Below are positions 49,201 to 55,716 of a DNA stretch of 64,000 nucleotides, in pieces. The stretch is from NCBI RefSeq assembly GCF_033958435.1, contig NC_134137.1, positions 171,505,501 through 171,569,500 on the forward strand, given 5' to 3'. The notes beneath the pieces are model-generated. The model was not told the origin of the DNA. It did not search any database and saw nothing but the letters and a program-made list of their open reading frames with translations. Position 1 is the first letter of the stretch. Each line of letters begins with the position of its first letter. Source of the DNA: Carettochelys insculpta. Taxonomy: Eukaryota; Chordata; Testudines; Carettochelyidae. Both the position numbers and the translations under genes were made by a program.

Positions 49201-50431
49201 CGGGTGCGGCGGGAGAGTGAAATATTTAAAAAAAACATTTTTGATAATATTCTGCTATAAGCTTGGAAACAAATTTTTTCCCTGGCAGTTTTCTTTTTCT
49301 CCCCTTATATTTGATGGATAGCTATTACAGGGAAGGGATGATGGAACAGGGGAGCTAGGGACAACCACCTCACCATATTTTACCTGGCACAGGGGCAAGC
49401 AAGAGGGGATCGAGGCAGTGCAGTGGAAGGGCTTCAGAAGAAGAGGCAGCTCAGGGGCAGGGCTACAATTTGGGCGCCAGTGGCTCCTCCTACTTTTAGG
49501 AAGCTTCCACCACCATTGCTACAGAGTATATTTGTAACATTTATATTTCTAACACTTTGAGCCCAGGATTTTTTTAAACATTAACACCCAACGTAGAAGC
49601 CTAAATCCCTGTTGCCGTACATACCTTCATAGTCTGACTTTCAAGAGTGCCGAGCTCCTAGCAGCTCGTGCTGAAGTAAATGTCTTTCTGAAAAATCAGG
49701 CTGCTGAGGCAGTTGCCTATACATGGATTTAGGAATCTAATGTTACACAGCGGTATTAGAAATTGTGCTGCACATAAACAGTGAACAAAGTCCACTAAGA
49801 GAGCAAGAGAGCTAGAGTGGAGGAGACCAATGAAATCAAGCTAGTAGAAAGAAGGGTGAGGTTTGGAGAGGGTTGTGAAGGAGAGCAATCACAGGACCAA
49901 GCACAAGGGGCCGGAGAAGGAAAGGCAGATTTACTTGTGATAGGAGACAAGGCAGGCAAACAAGAGGGCACAAGCAGAGGAAGACTGTGTCATTTTTATG
50001 TTGCCTTAACAGGGATTTCTGCATGGAATCCAGAAGATATAAGAGAAGGCAACAGTAATTTCTCATCAAGCAGAGCAGCAAGGGGTCACTGATGGGCTTG
50101 AACAATCAGTCCTTTTAGAAGTGTCAATGAAGTCACAGGTGGGTTGGTCCCCTGGCATGAATGCTTCCCCCCACACCCACTAGGGTTTCAGAGTTTACCA
50201 AAACCCTACTCAATAATTTTTTTAAATCCTCATCCCCACCAGAGTATACTCACGGCTCCAGAGTGAATAAGCAAGGCGACAGTTTACTCTGCGATAAAAC
50301 TGCTTGTTTACAGGCCAGAGGATTAGCGTGCATAGTTGGATGAAGTTAATGATCAGCCCACTCACAACGAAGACAAACCCAATCAGCAGATGAACTATAA
50401 ACTGAGTCTTCAAAAATGCAATCAAGCCCAT
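13035..50431 (-). CDS. AGPAT3: AGPAT3, 1-acyl-sn-glycerol-3-phosphate acyltransferase gamma (eight joined coding exons)
   Basis: The product is an ER/nuclear-envelope membrane enzyme that acylates lysophosphatidic acid to phosphatidic acid using acyl-CoA (family knowledge). I joined eight minus-strand exons, all with GT/AG borders and compatible phases, to 1131 nt: 376 residues and a TAA. The acyltransferase motif NHNFEID falls at about residues 95-101 (H96, D101), and EGTR at 176-179. A hydrophobic segment near residues 12-36 and a C-terminal pair ([19 protein letters not shown], then [17 protein letters not shown]) fit membrane anchors. The protein ends FKKKE, whose last four residues KKKE fit a KKXX ER-retrieval signal and separate it from the paralogue AGPAT4. 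The start ATG has A at -3, G at +4 and an in-frame TAA four codons upstream. I saw no frameshift or internal stop. Introns 2, 4 and 6 are swollen by transposons. Confidence 0.95.
13181..13230. repeat. Compound microsatellite (GTCT)n(CT)n(CA)10
   Basis: Six GTCT units, a short CT run, then ten CA units. It lies in the last AGPAT3 intron; on the gene strand it reads (TG)10 then (AGAC)n, ending about 57 nt before the acceptor of the last coding exon. Confidence 0.95.
13773..13971 (-). CDS. AGPAT3: AGPAT3 exon 8, residues 283-348 (C-terminal membrane segments)
   Basis: 199 nt starting [11 protein letters not shown] and running through the [11 protein letters not shown] and [17 protein letters not shown] hydrophobic segments. 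The donor is GCAG/GTAATG. The frame stays open for 19 codons into the intron, so retaining the intron would replace the native tail with a short unrelated one. Confidence 0.94.
13972..16139 (-). other. AGPAT3: AGPAT3 intron 7
   Basis: 2168 bp bounded by GTAAAT and CCCCAG. The 129- and 130-codon plus-strand frames here have no recognisable motif. No repeat family identified. Confidence 0.7.
16140..16215 (-). CDS. AGPAT3: AGPAT3 exon 7, residues 257-282
   Basis: 76 nt after an acceptor AAACCAG. The first base completes Arg, then [20 protein letters not shown] and LYQEK, followed by donor GTAAAT. It sits alone between introns of about 9.5 kb and 2.2 kb. Confidence 0.93.
16216..18034 (-). other. 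AGPAT3: AGPAT3 intron 6, acceptor-proximal part
   Basis: No recognised feature. 17400-17640 is a more GC-rich stretch that may be another repeat but I cannot name it. Confidence 0.5.
18035..18312. mobile_element. Diverged MITE of the GTCTACA-ended group
   Basis: Begins GGCCAGGTCTACAGTGGGG and ends TATAGACAACGCT, with an internal inverted pair (AACTCCAGCTGTT / TAGCTGGAATC). It resembles the Harbinger-type MITEs elsewhere in the window but the right end is decayed and I find no convincing target duplication. Confidence 0.45.
19605..19925. repeat. Fold-back (inverted-repeat) element
   Basis: The left arm (ACAAGCTACAAACTAGTAAT ... ACGCTGAGTATATT) is matched by an inverted right arm near 19862-19925 (AATTATACTCAGCATTTGC ... 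CTAGCTTGTAACTTGT). Between them is GC-rich sequence with inner inverted ends CAGGGGTGGGGAACCC and GGGGATCCCCATCCCTGG. Confidence 0.6.
20570..20632 (+). repeat. CR1 3'-end fragment
   Basis: GATTGGATTAGATCGTCTCT then TTAAGGTCCCTTCCAGTCCT and CTGAATCTATGAAAG, matching the usual CR1 tail. Confidence 0.6.
21221..22882 (+). pseudogene. Harbinger Myb/SANT-like DNA-binding protein, decayed
   Basis: The ATG at 21221 opens [19 protein letters not shown] and LISAWRDES, a Myb/SANT-like trihelix start, then a stop (TGA) after RKL. It resumes with [14 protein letters not shown] and frame-shifted remnants. The C-terminal part is recognisable at 22750-22882 as [20 protein letters not shown]. In living elements this protein escorts the transposase to the ends (family knowledge). 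Confidence 0.7.
23200..24406 (-). pseudogene. HARBI1-like Harbinger transposase, decayed
   Basis: Minus-strand translation from [16 protein letters not shown] runs through [62 protein letters not shown] and [13 protein letters not shown]. The order and spacing match the DDE_Tnp_4 family. From family memory the first two catalytic Asp sit in GAIDGTHI and LGDPAYPL; here they read GAINAMHI and LGEPTYPQ, so both are altered. The Glu of VECAFG remains. Several stops and frameshifts are present. Confidence 0.8.
24829..24940 (+). repeat. Short interspersed repeat, Penelope-tail-like
   Basis: TTGTAGCCATTGGTCTTACA followed by ACAAGATGGATGAGGCAATA and CTTTTACTGGACCAGCTTCTG, a known reptile short-repeat pattern by memory. 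It starts about 50 bp after the Harbinger right end. Confidence 0.5.
24941..25739 (-). other. AGPAT3: AGPAT3 intron 6, donor-proximal part
   Basis: Nothing recognised between the short repeat and the exon 6 donor. Confidence 0.5.
25740..25842 (-). CDS. AGPAT3: AGPAT3 exon 6, residues 222-256
   Basis: 103 nt between acceptor TTTCAACAG and donor GTGAGC. It reads [20 protein letters not shown] and ends YEADMCV plus AG of a split Arg codon. The AVYDVTLNF block is conserved across AGPAT3/4/5. Confidence 0.94.
26242..26685. mobile_element. 444-bp palindromic fold-back MITE
   Basis: Almost the whole element is one inverted repeat centred between 26469 and 26470 (CCCAAAAATTTTTGGG). The ends are GGCCGTTTCTACACAGG and GGCTGTTTCTACACAGG read inwards. 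Arms share motifs such as TGCTAATACA/TGTATTAGCA and CTCATTAGCAT/ATGCTAATGAGG. Flanks are ACA and ACC, a 2-of-3 match to a 3-bp duplication. It sits in the intron between exons 5 and 6 (intron 5). Confidence 0.85.
26766..26919 (-). CDS. AGPAT3: AGPAT3 exon 5, residues 171-221 (EGTR motif)
   Basis: Found by translating the minus strand between an acceptor CATGTTAG and a donor GTATGG. It reads [16 protein letters not shown] and later [20 protein letters not shown], giving the substrate-binding EGTR motif and the following LLPRTKG block. 154 nt, ending with one base of a split Val codon. Confidence 0.94.
27777..28772 (+). mobile_element. Solo LTR of an endogenous retrovirus-like element
   Basis: 996 bp beginning TGTAGCC and ending CTCACA (TG...CA), flanked by the 5-bp direct repeat ACATC at 27772-27776 and 28773-28777. 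It contains a TATA-like GGGTATAAAGG near 28170 and AATAAA at 28596-28601, which give U3-R-U5 order on the plus strand. Removing it rejoins DIRS terminal sequence (CATGTACATC + CCAACAGGTG). No internal viral genes remain. Confidence 0.75.
28785..29310 (-). pseudogene. DIRS tyrosine recombinase C-terminal region, decayed
   Basis: Reads [57 protein letters not shown] and [17 protein letters not shown] recombinases normally have H-S-T-R here; this copy has CSTS, losing both the His and the Arg, while the HTF-x-x-x-Y block with the tyrosine remains. The frame runs on into the antisense of the nested LTR. Confidence 0.65.
31075..31146 (+). repeat. Penelope-like tail fragment
   Basis: GGTTTTGCCTATGAAAGCTC, ATGACCTAATAAATTTGTCA and GATGCCACAGGCCTGCTTGT, same orientation and order as the tail of the GIY-YIG element at 42118-42200. 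Confidence 0.65.
33520..33693. mobile_element. Small hAT element with exact 8-bp target duplication
   Basis: Ends CAGGCATGTCCAACCTGCGG and AAAAGGTTGGACACCCATG are inverted. The 8-bp flanks ACATACAC (33512-33519 and 33694-33701) are identical. 174 bp, non-coding, resembling Charlie-type MITEs. Confidence 0.85.
33829..33990 (-). CDS. AGPAT3: AGPAT3 exon 4, residues 117-170
   Basis: Exactly 54 codons, phase 0 on both sides. It starts [18 protein letters not shown] and ends SDYPEYMW before the donor GTAAGT. It contains the [10 protein letters not shown] block of the family. The intron separating it from exon 3 is only 213 bp. Confidence 0.95.
34204..34373 (-). CDS. AGPAT3: AGPAT3 exon 3, residues 60-116 (catalytic NHNFEID motif)
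   Basis: The acceptor TTATTCAG precedes AGTTGGTAATG. The exon reads [16 protein letters not shown], then [15 protein letters not shown], and ends FGVLG with donor GTGAGT. It holds the H-x4-D catalytic motif of the PlsC/AGPAT family, with His96 and Asp101. Confidence 0.95.
35208..35385. repeat. Palindromic pair of Penelope-like tail fragments
   Basis: The left half (AACAAGCAGTCCTGTGGCAC ... GTTATGAGCTTTCATGG ... CCCACTTCCTCAGATCT) is the reverse complement, with mismatches, of the right half (GAGAAGTGGGTTTTGCCC ... AAAGCTCATAACC ... AGAGGACTGCTTGTTGTT). The centre is at about 35291. Confidence 0.75.
35588..37036 (+). pseudogene. CR1 ORF2, endonuclease and start of reverse transcriptase
   Basis: 482 open codons. 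Apurinic-endonuclease-like blocks: [48 protein letters not shown] and [11 protein letters not shown] (SDH catalytic block). The linker is basic. The RT domain begins at [14 protein letters not shown], where a small deletion shifts the frame and gives a stop at 37034. The usual continuation after GPDG is displaced to another frame. Confidence 0.85.
37037..38430 (+). pseudogene. CR1 ORF2, rest of reverse transcriptase and C-terminus, broken
   Basis: Continues in other frames: [19 protein letters not shown] and [16 protein letters not shown], then after a frameshift near 37390 [12 protein letters not shown] sequence, [20 protein letters not shown] and KFADDTKLF (the catalytic DD at about 37655). 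A stop (TAA) replaces a codon at 37750, and another shift near 38040 leads into [18 protein letters not shown] and the conserved C-terminus ending at 38428-38430. At least four lesions rule out function. Confidence 0.85.
39561..40372. mobile_element. hAT-type element, copy 1
   Basis: 812 bp flanked by the identical 8-bp repeat ACCTAGCA (39553-39560, 40373-40380). The right end is CAGTTTGGGAACCACTG. The left half matches copy 2 at 48.2 kb closely, the middle is a GC-rich run of GGCTCGGGTGGCTGGC-like units, and the right half has TTTTTATATCAAGTTTTT. No transposase. Confidence 0.8.
41150..42250 (+). mobile_element. Penelope-like element, 5'-truncated, with GIY-YIG endonuclease
   Basis: The right part of a Penelope-like ORF (RT end, linker, nuclease) followed by a tail GAAGTGGGTCTGTCCCATGA, CCTAATAAATTATTTGTTAG and GTGCTACTGGACTGC. 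A short direct repeat bounds it: CAGACTAGCACAGCTCTCTC at 41153-41172 and AGACTAGCATGGCTCTCTC at about 42218-42236. Direct terminal repeats are typical of this class. Most of the reverse transcriptase is absent. Confidence 0.75.
41430..42059 (+). pseudogene. Penelope-like ORF: linker and GIY-YIG nuclease domain
   Basis: The open frame covers [20 protein letters not shown] (RT-nuclease linker), [20 protein letters not shown] (Cys-rich block), [20 protein letters not shown] (the GIY-YIG core as IYAI...LYIGQT with a CxxC) and [12 protein letters not shown] (catalytic Arg and conserved His). It ends at TGA 42057-42059. The nuclease part itself is intact over about 110 residues, but without its reverse transcriptase it is not an active element. 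Confidence 0.75.
42885..46292 (-). mobile_element. DIRS retrotransposon relic B
   Basis: Inverted repeats bound most of it: TCAAGTGCTTGCTCATGTCC (43162-43181) and GGACATGAACAAGCACT (46274-46290). Minus-strand remnants include [13 protein letters not shown] (shared with copy A), [21 protein letters not shown] frames and [19 protein letters not shown] (recombinase N-terminal region). Heavily mutated; gag-like sequence at 44.6-46.2 kb is unreadable. Confidence 0.6.
43570..44500 (-). pseudogene. DIRS tyrosine recombinase, N-terminal and middle, decayed
   Basis: From 44500 down: [20 protein letters not shown] and [16 protein letters not shown], then a gap, then [17 protein letters not shown] and the [14 protein letters not shown] stretch and SHPAFLPKV. 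Order agrees with DIRS recombinases (core-binding then catalytic region), but no catalytic residue set can be assembled. Confidence 0.5.
47053..47268 (-). repeat. tRNA-derived SINE with CR1-like 3' tail
   Basis: On the minus strand it opens GGGGAAGGGATAGCTTGGGT, GGCTAGAGCATTGGCC and GGGTTGTGAGCTCAATCCC, which give degenerate pol III box A and box B of a tRNA head. It ends GGACTGGACTCAATGACCTC and CTCTTCCAGTCCTATGA, a CR1-type tail. This is the architecture described for turtle tRNA SINEs that use a CR1 LINE partner (family knowledge). A T/A run interrupts the middle. Confidence 0.75.
47721..48097. mobile_element. hAT-like short element
   Basis: Starts CAGATGTGGCCAAACTTACT and ends CAACTGGGCCACCTCTG, roughly inverted. 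GC-rich interior without a gene. The 8-bp flanks do not match, so the borders are uncertain. Confidence 0.45.
48208..48986. mobile_element. hAT-type element, copy 2
   Basis: 779 bp flanked by identical CAATAGAC (48200-48207, 48987-48994). Ends CATGGTTCCCCAAACTGGGG and AAGTTTGGGAACCACTG are inverted. Homologous along most of its length to copy 1 at 39.6 kb; they differ mainly in the GC-rich central run. Confidence 0.88.
50254..50431 (-). CDS. AGPAT3: AGPAT3 first coding exon (exon 2), residues 1-59 and one base
   Basis: Begins [11 protein letters not shown] and ends in AYSLWS plus one base C, followed by the donor GTGAGTATAC. It encodes the N-terminal hydrophobic anchor ([18 protein letters not shown]). 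The leftover C joins AG of the next exon to make Gln60. Confidence 0.94.
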
Positions 50432-50480
50432 GATAACCACTTAGTAGGCCTTGCAGGGTCCTTCGTTCAGAATAACTGTC
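50432..50480 (-). promoter_or_regulatory. AGPAT3: 5'UTR part of AGPAT3 exon 2 and its acceptor
   Basis: Read on the minus strand, a T-rich tract ending TTTCAG sits just above 50480, so exon 2 likely starts there and carries about 49 nt of 5'UTR. An in-frame TAA lies four codons before the ATG, which fixes the start. Upstream non-coding exons are implied but were not located. Confidence 0.65.
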
Positions 50481-51218
50481 CTGAAAAAAAAAAAAGAGAA
50501 AAGAAAATCTCATTGAGGCTGAAGTTACCAGCCTTTGGAAAAGAAATCTAGGAAGGGATGACTTCTCTATTTGACAGTAGCATAAGGAAAACCAACAGTC
50601 TCCAGGCCTCTTTTGAGGGGTTTTTTTTTTTGTGTGTACACATAGTGGAGAAATCATTATTTGGCCAAAGATGCAAATAACCTGAGTAAGAATCTTACTA
50701 ACTATAACTTTTAACAACTTGAGAAAAGTTATTCTGCCTGCTGCTGCTGCTGCTGCCTTTCACCTCTCATCACACAAAATCCAAGTAACTAGGCTTTGTT
50801 TTGGCACCAAAAAAAACCCCCAAAAAATCCAATCCCCAATCTGTGAGCAGGCCACATTGCAGCCTTCAACAGCTGCTTGTTCCTGTCAGTGAACTGGAAT
50901 AGTGGCTATTGTCCCTTTGTGCCAAATATTTGGCATGCTTAAGACCTGTATAAGTGTAAGTGTGGATCCACGGACCCCTTCAAGGCCAGCCTCCAAAGCT
51001 TCTTCTACTCATTGACTTAGTCAGAACAAGCATTAAAGGCCGTCACTGCTGAAGCGCAGAGTATGGTGGCTGTGCTATGCATCTGTTTTGTCTAGTAGTG
51101 GGTGCATCTACTGAGTGGGCCCTTCCCACATGTGGCAAATATCACTTTGGAAAAACAGTTCTGTGCTACGAGAGGCAGTGTGGTCTAGCATACACAGAGT
51201 GGAAACAGAAATCAAATA

Positions 51219-51625
51219 CAATAGAACCTCAGAGTTATGAACACCCAGGGATGGAGTTTGTTTGTAAGTCTGAAATGTTTGTAACAGTACAAAATGTTAT
51301 GGTTTGAACATATGGATGGTCACTAGACACTGACTTAACACAGCTTTGAAACTTTATTATGTAGAAGAAAAATGCTATACTTTGCTTTTTTCTTTGACTC
51401 TGCCTGACTGCACGTTTCTGATTCTAAATGAGGCATGTGGTTGAGTGGTCCGTTGGTTACTCTGGTGTTCACAGCACTTTTTTTTGGTGCCGGCACGGAG
51501 TCCTGGCACCTTGGCAGCTCCAGCCATAGGATTAGCTAGGGGAAGGGGGCGGGGAGGTGGCTGAGCACCGGCACCTTTCTGCCCAAAAGGTACTGGGTGT
51601 GTTCACAATGCTGGAAGTCCTGCTG
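51219..51625. mobile_element. Tigger/pogo-like element interrupted by a hAT insertion
   Basis: Ends CAATAGAACCTCAGAGTTAT and the diverged inverted copy AATGCTGGAAGTCCTGCTG, with TA on each side (51217-51218, 51626-51627). Non-coding apart from the insertion at 51472-51595. Confidence 0.65.
51472..51595. mobile_element. Small hAT-like element nested in the Tigger element
   Basis: Ends CAGCACTTTTTTTTGGTGCC and AAAAGGTACTG, with inner GCCGGCAC/GTGCCGG-type inverted motifs. The left flank GGTGTTCA recurs on the right as GGTGTGTTCA, an 8-bp target duplication with a 2-bp insertion. Confidence 0.6.
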
Positions 51626-51879
51626 TACTCCCAAATTCTAATCCCAGCTGTTAGGAAAGTCAACTATCTTCTCCCTTTCTCAGCTTTGTGACCAAAGAGC
51701 TCCTGACTGCTAACTGGCAAGGGGGATACAGGAACATCCTGATTTTGGCATATACATTTTGGTCCACCCAGGAATGTCACGTGAGGTCTAAAAGGAAATC
51801 CAGTGTCACACTGCTCCTTAAGAGTGTTGTGATTTGCACGTACAGACATTACATAAGAAGTTATGTATGTACACAGAAT

Positions 51880-52161
51880 GGGTGCGTCTACACTAGGAAC
51901 TAACTTTGAAGTTAGCTTCAAAGTTAAGCACTACTTCGAATTAGCCAGGAGAGAGTCTACACACATTTTCCCTGACTTCGAAGTTAACTTCAAAGTAGGG
52001 AGCCCAACTTCGAAGTCCTTACTCCATTCCCGGGAATACAGTACTACTCTACTTCAAAGTTTAACTGTGTGTGCAGATGCTCAACTTTTGAAGTTGCTTA
52101 CTTTGAAGCTGTACTTTGAAGTAAGCAACTTTGAAGTTATTTTTGTAGTGTAGACACAGCC
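51880..52161. mobile_element. Harbinger-type MITE 1 (TSD AAT)
   Basis: 282 bp with ends GGGTGCGTCTACACTA and GGCTGTGTCTACACTA read inwards, flanked by AAT on both sides (51877-51879, 52162-52164). The interior repeats TTCGAAGTTAACTTCAAAGT-like motifs, so it can fold back on itself. Confidence 0.85.
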
Positions 52162-54060
52162 AATATCTTTTATAGTCTGTATCAAGACACTGGTCACCAG
52201 CAAAAGTGAAAAAATGGAGTTTTCACCAGACAGGAAGTAAGAAACTGGTATTTTTATATCAGGAGCTAAATTAAGCTCTGTAACATAACAAGTGCATGCA
52301 CGCTCCTATACAAAGTCACCAGGAAAAGTGCACACAAGGCAAAACAAGCTGGGGGTGCTACCCTGGTTGTGTGCAAAGAAAACAAACTTTGGGGTTTGAA
52401 TGTCTGGCTGATTTGGGCCTATGTCAGGGCCTGGAAACGGACAGATGGATAAGAGGGGAAGAAAGGGAAGGTACTGTGACTTGGTGAGGAGCAGGTATCT
52501 GCTCCAGCGGGGAAGGAGGCCGCCAGGGATTTCTAACTGATTCTGGGCCCATTTCAGCCCAGTCATGGGCACTGCAGCAGCCACTGTAGACACACTGGGT
52601 CCTGCTCCCTTGCCTTTGTAGTAACTCATTCCACATCCTGCTTTTGTGCCCAGCCCCAGCTACCTGAAGTTTATGCAGGGGCGGAGCTGTCACAATATAT
52701 CCAATGTGAAGGTGATAGCTTCCCTGGCCCATATGGTTAATGGTGATAAGATGTTCTGAAGATGTAAAATGTTAAGCATAAATCTTTTGAAATTGTTCCC
52801 TGTGATAAAAAAAAGTGTAGGCCAACAGCCAAAAATTGATGGAATACGTTCATTTTTTTTTTACTGACTGAATTCATGCTACTATTTATAACTCCCCAGC
52901 TTTGTACTAAGGAGGCTAGTTTCTTGATTAACACAAACTACTTCAACTCCTACTTGTCAGGTGCTTCCTTCAGACCCCCAGAATATATTCTATTGCCTCC
53001 TCTGTAAATGAGCTGAGGGAATTTTAATTCTCCAGCCGTAAGTACGTTTGGAATCATAATGGAGGAAAGGGAGAAAACATGTCAACTTGACCAATTCTAT
53101 CTCACTTTTTTACACAGTGACTAGCATGCCACTGATCTAAGATAACTCAAGAAAAAAAGGCTGCGCCTAAAACAAAATGTATTTTTAAAGGTTTCCATTT
53201 CAGGAAGGCTGAGAAACACAACTATCTGCAATACTTTTAATCTGATGAAGGGACAACATAATATTTAAAAAAAAATCACCTGTTTCGAGGCTACATGTGC
53301 CTGACACAGCCTAAGTTCCACAACACAGTTCATGTTTACTGTGCCATCACCTTATTTGCTGATCTGTGTCACTGAGCAGCAGATTCCTTAGATGGCAAAA
53401 GACTGATGTCTCTTCATGAGAACATTCTTCAAGTTTGTGTATGAATTAATATTAGTGATAAGCAAGTCCTTCCTCACTTTGAAAATTAAAAATAAAAATA
53501 ATCCTTTTATTTTTTTTATCTTTCAAAGCGCAGTACAGACAAACCAAAAACAATCTGTATTTTTTCCTCTACATAAATCACTCATAGAATTCCAATTTGC
53601 ATTTCTCGCAAGCATCCAGAGTGAGCTTAGCTGATGATCACAGTTAGTAGCACAGTAACAATTACTTTGCATTATGCCACATGCTTCCCTCCCTTTGGAT
53701 GCGCCATTTAAGAACAGAGACAAACTGCTGCTAGAATGTCAAAATGCTAATCAGTAACTCTAAAGGTTTTCAACTGATAAAACAGCTGAGTCATGCTTTG
53801 TACCAACGCAAGGATGTTCTAGCATTTGTCAATCGGATCAGTACTTTGCAACACTACAGACACAAAAAGGCAAATCGTGCATCACCAGGAGTGGTGTCGG
53901 AAGCCCTACCTCAAGGGACATTTGGGTGCTTTCTCTGCATGTAGAAGGTGTGATTTAGGGAGCCCGTACCACAAGCACGCACTCTGCTAGGGTTCACTGT
54001 GCCCCAGTGCATTTTGGGACTGGAAATACAGTAAATACCACTGCAGCCCAGAGGACAGAG

Positions 54061-55020
54061 AGGGGTTACTCACCCTGTGCAAACAACAAGCAGCCCTGCA
54101 ACACCTTAGAAGCTAAAAAAAATTATTAGGTCATAAGCTTTCATGGGGTAAGATCCACTGAAGCCGCAGATTAACACTGCTACCCCTGTGAGACCATTCA
54201 CCCTGTGCAGTAACTGTAGTTCTTTGAGATGCGTCCCTCTATGGATGCTCCACTTGAGGTGCATATTCACCCCATGTTCTACTGGAGATCTGCATTAGCC
54301 ATATCTGTTTGGCCCACACATTCACTGGTAATACATTCTCGTACCCTGCACAATGGCTATATCAGGCTGTGCGAGTGAACTGCCCTCAGTACCTTGTCCA
54401 CGTCTGAGTCTTAGAAGGAAACTCCAAAGCAAAGGGGAAGGAGAGTGGGTAATGGATCACCCATAGGGGGACACATCTCAAAAGAACTACAGCTGCTGCA
54501 CATATCCCCATAAGCAGGGTGAGACGCTTCAGAGCACAGTCCATTGCAACGGAAAGAATTGCACTGCCAACTGCTGTATCACATCTGGAGACATTTACTA
54601 AGGCATAACATCTGGAGAAGGTATGTACCAAAGACCACACAGCAGTTCTACAGAGTTCAGAAACTTGGACCTTTAAGCCTGGGACTTTAAAGCCACAGAT
54701 GTAGATTGTGACCTCATCAAATCAGCTGACATGTTGGCAGGAGAGAGGAGAAGACTGGCAGCAGCATAAGAAGATATAATATACCCAAAAATATATTCTG
54801 ACAGCGTCTTGCGAGAAATGGCAGAACCATTAATCTGTCGGTAAATGAAACCCAACAGCATAGAGGATTTACAAAACACTTTTGGTGTACCTAGATATAA
54901 AAATAATGCCCTCCTGACATCTAGAGTATGGAGAACAGTCTCCTAGGTAGAACTGTGCAGTTTCAGAAATTAAGCTGGTATGTAAATGATCGGATTGAAG
55001 ACATTTGAGGAAGAAACCTG
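54061..55020 (-). mobile_element. DIRS-related relic C with a Penelope-tail insertion
   Basis: Terminal sequence TGCAGTAACTGTAGTTCTTT at 54205 is echoed inverted at about 54478-54502 (AAAGAACTACAGCTGCTGCA). Then the minus strand reads ALKRLTLLMGICAAAVV and, at 54.57-54.66 kb, WSLVHTFSRCYALVNVSRCD, like the last block of DIRS-type recombinases (HTF-x-x-x-Y). A different subfamily from copies A and B. Confidence 0.5.
54082..54197 (-). repeat. Penelope-like tail fragment with 12-bp target duplication
   Basis: AACAAGCAGCCCTGCAACAC, ATTAGGTCATAAGCTTTCAT and TTAACACTGCTACCCCTGTG. Flanked by identical TCACCCTGTGCA at 54070-54081 and 54198-54209; removing it restores continuous DIRS-C terminal sequence. 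Confidence 0.75.
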
Positions 55021-55059
55021 GGATGCGGCTCCAGGGACATCTTATCCTTGTTACATACT

Positions 55060-55308
55060 GGCTACGTCTACACTAGAGATTTGTAGACAAAACTTGTGGA
55101 GCATCTACACACAAATTGAATTTTGTTGACAGAAACTGTTGACAAAAAAAAGCCATGTAGATGCTCCTGAGGACCTTTTTGTCGACCGAATGGATCAAAA
55201 GATTGATCTGCTTCTATGTGTAGACCGGATCGGTCGAAAGAAGCTTTGTCAGAACATTTCTTCTGACAGTAACATCTGTAGACAGATGCTTCTAGTGTAG
55301 ACATAGCC
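55060..55308. mobile_element. Harbinger-type MITE 2 (TSD ACT)
   Basis: 249 bp, ends GGCTACGTCTACACTAGA and GGCTATGTCTACACTAGA read inwards, flanks ACT on both sides. Inner TTGTTGACAGAAACTGTTGACAA-like and GACCGGATCGGTC-like palindromes. Confidence 0.88.
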
Positions 55309-55349
55309 ACTATGAAAGTACAGTCTGCCATTAATGCTCCAATCTCTCT

Positions 55350-55716
55350 GGCTGGGTCTACGCTTGCCTCTAACTTCAAAGGGGACATGGGAATCAGGGC
55401 CACAGGGGATTACTAATGAAGTGCTGTGGTGAATACGCAGCACTTCATTAGGCTAATGTTCCCCTGCAGCAACTTCAAAGCTTCAAAAAATGTGTGTAGC
55501 TGCGGGCACTTTGAAGTGCCTGCCCTACTTTGAAGTCCCTTTACTCTTCAAAGTGCCCATGGCTACATGCATGCCGGCATTCTGAAGTTTGAAGCTGCCG
55601 TGGTGGAAATTAGCCTAATGAAGTGCTGCATATTCACCACAGCACTCCATTAGTAATCTCTTGTGGCCCTGATTATCATGCCCCCTTTGAAGTTAGGGGC
55701 AAGTGTAGACAAGCCC
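55350..55716. mobile_element. Harbinger-type MITE 3 (TSD TCT)
   Basis: 367 bp, ends GGCTGGGTCTACGCTTGCC and GGGCTTGTCTACACTTGCC read inwards, flanks TCT on both sides. Long inverted arms share AATGAAGTGCTGTGGTGAAT/ATTCACCACAGCACTCCATT, so nearly all of it is a hairpin. Confidence 0.88.

Larger units (their letters stand above)
34374..50253 (-). other. AGPAT3: AGPAT3 intron 2
   Basis: Nearly 16 kb between first and second coding exons. It holds the CR1 LINE, Penelope-like element, two hAT copies, DIRS relic B, a tRNA-derived SINE and a palindromic repeat. 34374-35200, 40381-41150, 46300-47050 and 48990-50253 show nothing further that I recognise. Confidence 0.8.

Noticed and set aside
34209..50431. 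AGPAT4 or AGPAT5 as the identity of the acyltransferase gene
   Set aside because: The N-terminus [11 protein letters not shown] and the tail QEFKKKE match AGPAT3 as I know it; AGPAT4 has a different tail and AGPAT5 differs throughout.
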